Assembly (NCBI GenBank): GCA_030674155.1
Contig: CM060334.1
Coordinates: forward strand, 17,556,774 to 17,620,773
DNA from: Stramonita haemastoma
Taxonomy: Eukaryota; Mollusca; Gastropoda; Neogastropoda; Muricidae
Direction: 5' to 3'
DNA length: 64,000 nt
This document shows positions 49,690 through 64,000 of the stretch, piece after piece (position 1 is the first letter of the stretch; every line of letters begins with the position of its first letter). The notes beneath the pieces are model-generated. The model was given only the letters and a program-made list of their open reading frames with translations, did not search any database and had not been told where the DNA came from. Made by a program: the position numbers and the translations under genes.

Positions 49690-50220
49690 TGTGATGTTTT
49701 TAACTCCCGGCTGATAGCAGCAGGTCATGAACTCTGAGCCAGGCACTATAATTAAGGGTAGGAACAGCAGTGTGCTGTTTCCACTTCTTCTCGATAGAGT
49801 GACTGTCTATATCTGTGCTTGTGGGGACATTGAGGACTTCTGGATCTCCTGTGGTTTTGTAGTTATACAGGTTGGGCCAGTATTCTATCTGTTCAGAATA
49901 TCCTGATCATCAGTGAGAGCTTCCCATTTTTTGTCTTGGATTGTTGAGCTTCTTCCCTGTTTCACCAGTTGATATGCTTTCTTGCTGTTTTCTTCAATGT
50001 CCTGCACTGTTCACCAATCCATTTATCCTTTGCTTCTGTTATGAACTTCCTAATACTTTTGTTGATAGCCATATAGTGCCCTGCTCTTTCATCTGTTTCA
50101 TTTTTCTTCAACTCTCTACATTGGTCACACAGTTGTGGGTGTGACTCTAGGTTTTTTGACTGGTCGATGTTTGCCTAGAGGTTTGCTTGCTGTTCCAGTC
50201 ACTGCTGTGTTGAAACAATC
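49690..50220 (-). mobile_element. RTE-like linker-region fragment
   Basis: The minus strand encodes EYWPNLYNYKTTGDPEVLNV and PTSTDID, the conserved linker between the endonuclease and RT of RTE-type elements. Upstream pieces in other frames (RVEEK, AINKSIRKFI, WIGEQCRTL) fit the same region. It has many frameshifts. It adjoins the left boundary of the segmental duplication. Confidence 0.72.
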
Positions 50221-50399
50221 CATCATGGTTTGTTTTCAGGTATTCTATTTCTTATTGTAGGTTAAAACTGATGAGATTTCAGTCTAAATCAATAGTAAAT
50301 GTCCTTCTCTCACTGCTCGATGTCATCTCAAACTTTATATACTAAACATTGTGAAAAATCACAGAACGACAAACACACCCACAACACACACAAAACACT

Positions 50400-50725
50400 C
50401 TCCCTCAGAACGTTGCGCTGGCAATTTGAGGACCCGGGTTCGATTCCGGTGGAGGAGATATTCTCTTGGAGTTAACATCAGTGCTGACTCCACTCTCCTC
50501 AAAAGTCCTTCAGATGAGACTATAAACCAAGGCCCCATGTGCGAACGCACGCAGAACATCTTGTGCACACGTTAAATCCTGTTCCACTTTTCGTAAGAGT
50601 ATGCCATCATGTGCTGGTTGGAACAGATGACGTTTACAAAAACTGCATACACACGGGGACTGGATGTAAAAAAGCACGAGTGCTTATCCCATTATCTTTG
50701 ATATAAAAGAATAAAATAATTAAAA
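50400..50725 (+). mobile_element. SINE family 3, nearly full
   Basis: Starts in the anticodon region (gaacgttgcgctggcaattt), B box GGTTCGATTCC, body and tail to ataaaagaataaaataatt. It is absent from the paralogous site near 20150. Confidence 0.82.
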
Positions 50726-50964
50726 AATAAAAATAATAAAAATAAATCTCTCTCTCTCTCTCTCTCTCCTCACTCACACACACACACACACACACACAAT
50801 CACAAGATATGGCCACAAATGCATAATATACATTTTGGCATCAAAACATACAGCCACATCACATGAAAGAACACACAATATGAAGATAGATATTTTTTTA
50901 AAGTTTTATTGCAAAAGAAGTCATCCCTGAGTTAAAAATGCAGCCACATTAATTAAATCCTTAT

Positions 50965-51650
50965 TTGTTGACTGAGGGTTGTTTAGACACCAACTCTTTT
51001 AGAGAACGAACATTCTGAATAGTAGACTGTGGGTGTTTCAGATACCCTTACATCCATCGACTGAAAAACCCTATCCATTGACTGTGGGTGTGTTAGTGAC
51101 CCTTATATTCATAGACTAAAAGCCCTATCCACTGAAGGTGGAGGTTTAAGACACCATAACATTCATAGACTGAAAAACCCTATCCATTGACTGTGGGTGT
51201 TTTAGTGACCCTTACATTCATAGACTGAAAAACCTTATCCACTGAAAGTGGGTGTTATGTACACCCTTACATTCATAGACTGAAAAACCTTATCCACTGA
51301 AAGTGGGTGTTATGTACACCCTTACACTCATAGACTGAAAAACCTTATCCACTGAAAGTGGGTGTTATGTACACCCTTACATTCATAGACTGAAAACCCT
51401 TATCCACTAAAAGTGGGTGTTATGTACACCCTTACATTCATAGACTGAAAACCCTTATCCACTGAAAGTGGGTGTTATGTGCACCCTTACATTCATAGAC
51501 TGAAAATCCTTATCCACTGAAAGTGGGTGTTATGTACACCCTTACATTCATCGACTGAAAAACCTTATCCACTGAAAGTGGGTGTTATGTACACCCTTAC
51601 ATTCATCGACTGAAAAACCTTATCCATTGACTGTGGGCTTTTTAATCACC
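50965..51650. repeat. 55-bp minisatellite, copy B side
   Basis: About twelve units; the central ones (51248-51600) are regular, with gggtgttatgtacaccctta and ctgaaaaaccttatccactg. Confidence 0.9.
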
Positions 51651-51858
51651 CTTCCCTCTCCCACTACAGCATAATGCTGTTGCCATGGCAACAGACTGGA
51701 ACAGTGTAGCAGTGTCGTGAGGTGTAAAGCCCAGAAAGGCAACATTCCTTATCAGTAATATCATGTTACCACTGCAAGTAACTTAGGCCTACTTCACCTC
51801 AGGTCTGGAAGATCTGTGTGAAGGAATAGGGAAGGACCAGTTTGCTTTGTGCTCTCTC

Positions 51859-51859
<1 letters not shown>

Positions 51860-51937
<78 letters not shown>

Positions 51938-51938
51938 A
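51860..51938. repeat. (GT)n microsatellite
   Basis: GT repeat between the two minisatellites of the copy B side. Confidence 0.97.
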
Positions 51939-52099
51939 CGCTTGTATACATATGTGTGTTTAAAGACCTGGATGCAGTCTGCCACATGTGGATGGTTTGA
52001 CCTCCTAAAGTTCAGAAATAAAGGTATAGGAAGTTCTGTTCAGAGAGAAAGAGTGCTACCCAAACTGGCAAAGTAAGGATCAATAGCATGCTTTCCTCT

Positions 52100-52765
52100 A
52101 CAGAGAGTAATGGTAGTTTAAGCACCCAGTTGCCAAATGAAGATGAAAAGCTTTTATTCCTCTACAGAGAGTGAAGGTGTTTTCATTACCCACAGTCATC
52201 AGATGAGGATAAATGCTCTACAGAGAGTGAAGGTGTTTTCATTACCTGCAGTCATCAGATGAGGATAAATGCTCTACAGAGAGTGAAGGTGTTTTCATTA
52301 CCTGCAGTCATCAGATGAGGATAAATGCTCTACAGAGAGTGAAGGTGTTTTCATTACCTGCAGTCATCAGATGAGGATAAATGCTCTACAGAGAGTGAAG
52401 GTGTTTTCATTACCTGCAGTCATCAGATGAGGATAGATGCTCTACAGAGAGTGAAGGTGTTTTCATTACCTGCAGTCATCAGATGAGGATAAAATGCTCT
52501 TACAGAGAGTGAAGGTGTTTTCATTACCTGCAGTTCTCAGATGAGGATAAATTCTCTACACAGAGTGAAGGTGTTTTCATTACCTGCAGTCATCGGATTA
52601 GGATAAATGCTCTACAGAGAGTAAAGGTGTTTTCATTACCCACAGTCATCAGATGAGGATAAATGCTCTACAGAGAGTGAAGGTGTTTTCATTACCTACA
52701 GTCATCAGATGAGGATAAATGCTCTACAGAGAGTAAAGGTGTTTTCATTACCTCAAGTCATCAAA
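52100..52765. repeat. 56-bp minisatellite
   Basis: About eleven units of ctctacagagagtgaaggtg...cattacctgcagtcatcaga. The period is 56 bp (for example 52216 to 52272). No counterpart on the copy A side. Confidence 0.92.
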
Positions 52766-53029
52766 TATGAAAAGACTTTGCAGTCGTCGGCGAAGTTTTC
52801 ATGGTGGGCTGTAGCATATAAATACAAAGGCTCACCATTCATGAACCTTGGAGCTTTAACCAAGGAGTGAGAAATAAGCTAAAAAAAAAATAATGACAGT
52901 AATAAAATCAGGCATGCAGATAAAAAGATAAAAATCAAACAATACACTTTAAAAAACAAAACAAAACAAAAAACGATACACTTTCAGATAAACCAAATCA
53001 CACAAACTGACATTTTAGACCTGTACATC

Positions 53030-53080
53030 CCCGGGATAGGGCATAGCTCAGTGGTCAGAGCACTCGCTTTCCCCCAGCCA
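53030..53080 (+). mobile_element. tRNA-like SINE head remnant
   Basis: gggcatagctcagtggtcag followed by agcactcgctttcccc, like the head of SINE family 5 in plus orientation. No body follows. Confidence 0.4.
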
Positions 53081-53379
53081 AAAGAGAATATTTGTTTGGA
53101 TTTTCTTGCTTTTTTCACTTTTTTCCTGAGATTTTGTGGTTTTGTTGGGTTTATTTATTATTTTATTTTATTTATTTATTTTTTTTTTTTTGGGGGGGGG
53201 GGGGGGTTAGGGGGCAGGATTTTAGGAAGCTTGAGTAGCAAGCCAGCTTTGTTTTTCAACTAACAATGTACAACACAAAGGTTAAACAGTCATTTCTTAT
53301 GTTGTCATCCATCTAAGATTCTTGAAGCTGGTCCTCCCTGACTATTTTTTTTAAACTCAGAAATGCAGACACGACAATT

Positions 53380-53700
53380 GTTGTAGCTGAATTGTATTGT
53401 ATTGAATACTTTGCATTGCACTGCAATGTATTATATACTACTTTCAATCCAATCCTAGCAGTTTTCTTTGCATGAAATTCAGGCTGCTCTCCCCAGGGAG
53501 AGCACATCGCCACATGACCAGCACCACCCTTTTCTTCATTTTTTTTTTTGGGGGGGGGTCAGCATGCATATTCATTTCTCTACAAGAGTGGCTTTCTTCA
53601 ACAAAATATTGCCAAGGACAACTGAACTCTCTTGTTGATGTGGGTTCTTTCATATTTATGTCCCAGCGGACACTTCCAATCGAGGCACTACAAGAGGGGA
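53380..53700 (-). mobile_element. SINE family 2, truncated
   Basis: Tail and core are recognisable (gaaattcaggctgctctccc, gagcacatcgccacatgacc); the head is missing. Confidence 0.7.
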
Positions 53701-54500
53701 AACAGCTGTTATTTATGGAATTTTCAAACAAATTCAAGGTTTGAAGACTACAATGTGCCTTGTTACATTATTTCTTACCCCACAACTACTAATGGACAGG
53801 CCAGTATCATTGAGTGGTGATGGGCGTATAGTTTCTGGTGTCATGTCTTACCTGGCAAAACCAACACTTCAAGTTTACTGTTTGTGCTTTGAAATTGATG
53901 TATACAAGCTCCTCCTTTCTTTTTTTTCTCGCATTTCACTTCATTTTATGTTGTTTATAGCCCCACTGACCACAAAAGCCGTCTCAGGCCTGTCCCCTTA
54001 TACATTTCAACAAGTCCAATAACATTCATCTCAAGTTCAAAATCAACATTAGCTTATCTCTTCAGTTCACATATCTAACACTGTCAATCTGGGGGGGGGG
54101 GGGGGAGTAAACCATGAAAAGCCTCAGTTAACTGCACCACTTAAAGCCAATAGAACGAGGCAATGCTCATGACACTTGCTAATTCCCTTTGCTCTTTTAT
54201 TCCAAGCATACAAAAAACATGGAAGTGAATAATGAACATTTCAATACATGAACAATAAGAAAAACATCTCGGAAAAATGCATTACAGGCAAATAACACTA
54301 CAAAATGGACATCCGATGCCCATCTTAGTGTTTACACAATCACTACCTGGGTACCAGAATAAAGCATTACAGGCTAAATGTCATACAATAAGAAAAGAAA
54401 ATACTTATAAGATTTCATTTGCTTTTTAAAAAAAGGACAGGACAATGGACTGGGAAGCCAGAAAATAAGAGAGAAGACTGAAGGGTAAGGAAAAATACAG
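53700..54500. other. Copy B side, mostly unassigned
   Basis: Apart from the LINE 3' UTR fragment at 53935 and a poly-G at 54093, nothing recognised. Confidence 0.45.
53935..54060 (-). mobile_element. LINE 3' UTR fragment
   Basis: The segment ttgtttatagcccc...aggcctgtcccc resembles the 3' UTR of the RNase H LINE at 33010-33060 (ttgcttatagccctg, aggccatatcgg). It is short and diverged. Confidence 0.4.
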
Positions 54501-54890
54501 AAATAGAGACAGTAATAGAAAGGGGAAAATTTCTAGCACAGAAGCTCCAGAAGATGGATATGCTATTTGAACTAAATGAGCCTCTGGCATCTCTACATTT
54601 TTGTTGTTGTGCACATACTACTTTGTTATCCACACCACTAAGTGTTTGGTCTATGCCTTTCTCCACTTGGATCAGATCAGTTTCCCCTGGATCTTTTAGT
54701 TACAGGCCAGGTTCTGCCCTTGTGTTTATGTAGGATGTAGAAAGGTTACAACACACACACACACACACACACTACACTACACACACGCATGCATGTGCGC
54801 ACGCACACACATACACACACACACTGACTGAAAGTGTTGCATGAACATCCCTGAGTGATAGCATATTTCTTTTTTCACATCTCTTGTAAG

Positions 54891-55074
54891 GTAAGGCTAT
54901 CCCATAACCTATGTGGTCGTAGGGGGTCGTAGTTTACAGTTGGGTGAACTGGGGAAACTGAACTGAAGTCAAGGCACGCAAACGGTCACCCGTCTAAATG
55001 GTAACCACCTTGATGCTGCTTAACATTGGCTGAGGGAAAGCGAGCACTCTGACCTCTGAGCTACCCTGTCCTCT
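54891..55074 (-). mobile_element. SINE family 5, internally deleted, private to copy B side
   Basis: A shortened copy flanked by atctcttgtaag and atcttttgtaag (54879-54890, 55075-55086). The paralogous site near 25500 is uninterrupted (atcttttgcaag). Confidence 0.8.
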
Positions 55075-55377
55075 AATCTTTTGTAAGCAAAGATTAAATT
55101 CTGATGAACAAAAATCTTATTCCATCTTTCCCTGTGCAAATACAGAAAAATACAGAGGGTACACAGCTCTACATACTCCTGATATGATCCGACTGTCCTA
55201 GACTGACACAGTGAAATGTCCAAACATGTGTCAACCAAGCCTTCTTCTATTCACAGTCCATCTTTCCTGTCACCATTTCTTCTTCACACACTGCATGCTG
55301 GTCTGTCACTCCAGAGCTGGAAGGGAACTCTTCATCTTCATCCCCTTTTGTTGGGGACCTCTCCCTCATTATCATCA

Positions 55378-55436
55378 TCACAGCAGCAGCAGCAGCAGCA
55401 TTAGCAGCAGCAGCAGCATTAGCAGCAGCAGCATCT
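55378..55436 (-). repeat. GCT triplet repeats after the copy B stop codon
   Basis: Sense-strand GCT runs broken by AAT triplets, then GTGATGATG. Lies within an open alternate frame (see findings). Confidence 0.85.
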
Positions 55437-55445
55437 TCTTCCAGC

Positions 55446-63999
<8,554 letters not shown>

Positions 64000-64000
64000 C

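Noticed and set aside
51248..51640. CRISPR-like regular repeats
   Set aside because: Units follow head to tail without unique spacers, in an animal genome. They are minisatellites, as are the units at 52100-52765.

Overview
The window is nuclear DNA from an animal, most likely a mollusc and probably a marine gastropod. That assignment is inference: the genes are split by many introns, (GT)n, (GA)n and (GACA)n microsatellites are very long, and tRNA-derived SINEs and degenerate non-LTR retrotransposons are dense. Every gene I can support lies on the minus strand. There is no sign of a bacterial, viral or plasmid backbone.

Region 1 (1-15.1 kb) holds most of a ubiquilin gene. Ten coding exons between 15104 and 59 encode about 360 residues: the ubiquitin-like domain, the first STI1 repeats and the start of the later STI1 region. 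The remaining exons, including the UBA domain, lie beyond the left edge. Its introns carry SINEs, microsatellites, a LINE fragment and an unclassified repeat with an internal 196-bp triplication.

Region 2 (15.1-26.2 kb) is repeat-rich. It contains SINEs, a 55-bp minisatellite and a 5'-truncated RTE-like retrotransposon that appears to have split that minisatellite.

Region 3 (26.2-40.7 kb, perhaps to 47.3 kb) is an ankyrin-repeat gene ending in a SOCS-box-like motif (copy A). It has five coding exons and predicts 531 residues if translation starts at 40669. Such proteins usually act as substrate receptors of Cullin-5/Elongin-BC ubiquitin ligases.

Region 4 (40.7-50.2 kb) is a patchwork of retrotransposon relics, a hAT-like DNA element and SINEs, with one decayed zinc-finger-like reading frame.

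Region 5 (50.2-64 kb) is a second copy of the copy A locus. Exons, introns and downstream flank are recognisable in the same order about 30 kb away. The copy B gene runs off the right edge. Its last exon has gained about nine 22-residue units and an Asp/Glu-rich tract that copy A lacks.

Functionally, both gene families belong to the ubiquitin-proteasome pathway (shuttle factor and E3 receptor), but nothing shows that they are co-regulated. The most notable items are the tandem duplication with the coding repeat expansion in copy B, a coding-like alternate frame after the SOCS box, a 30-nt ubiquilin microexon, an unusually long (~880 bp) tRNA-headed retroposon family, and several nested insertions with readable target-site duplications.
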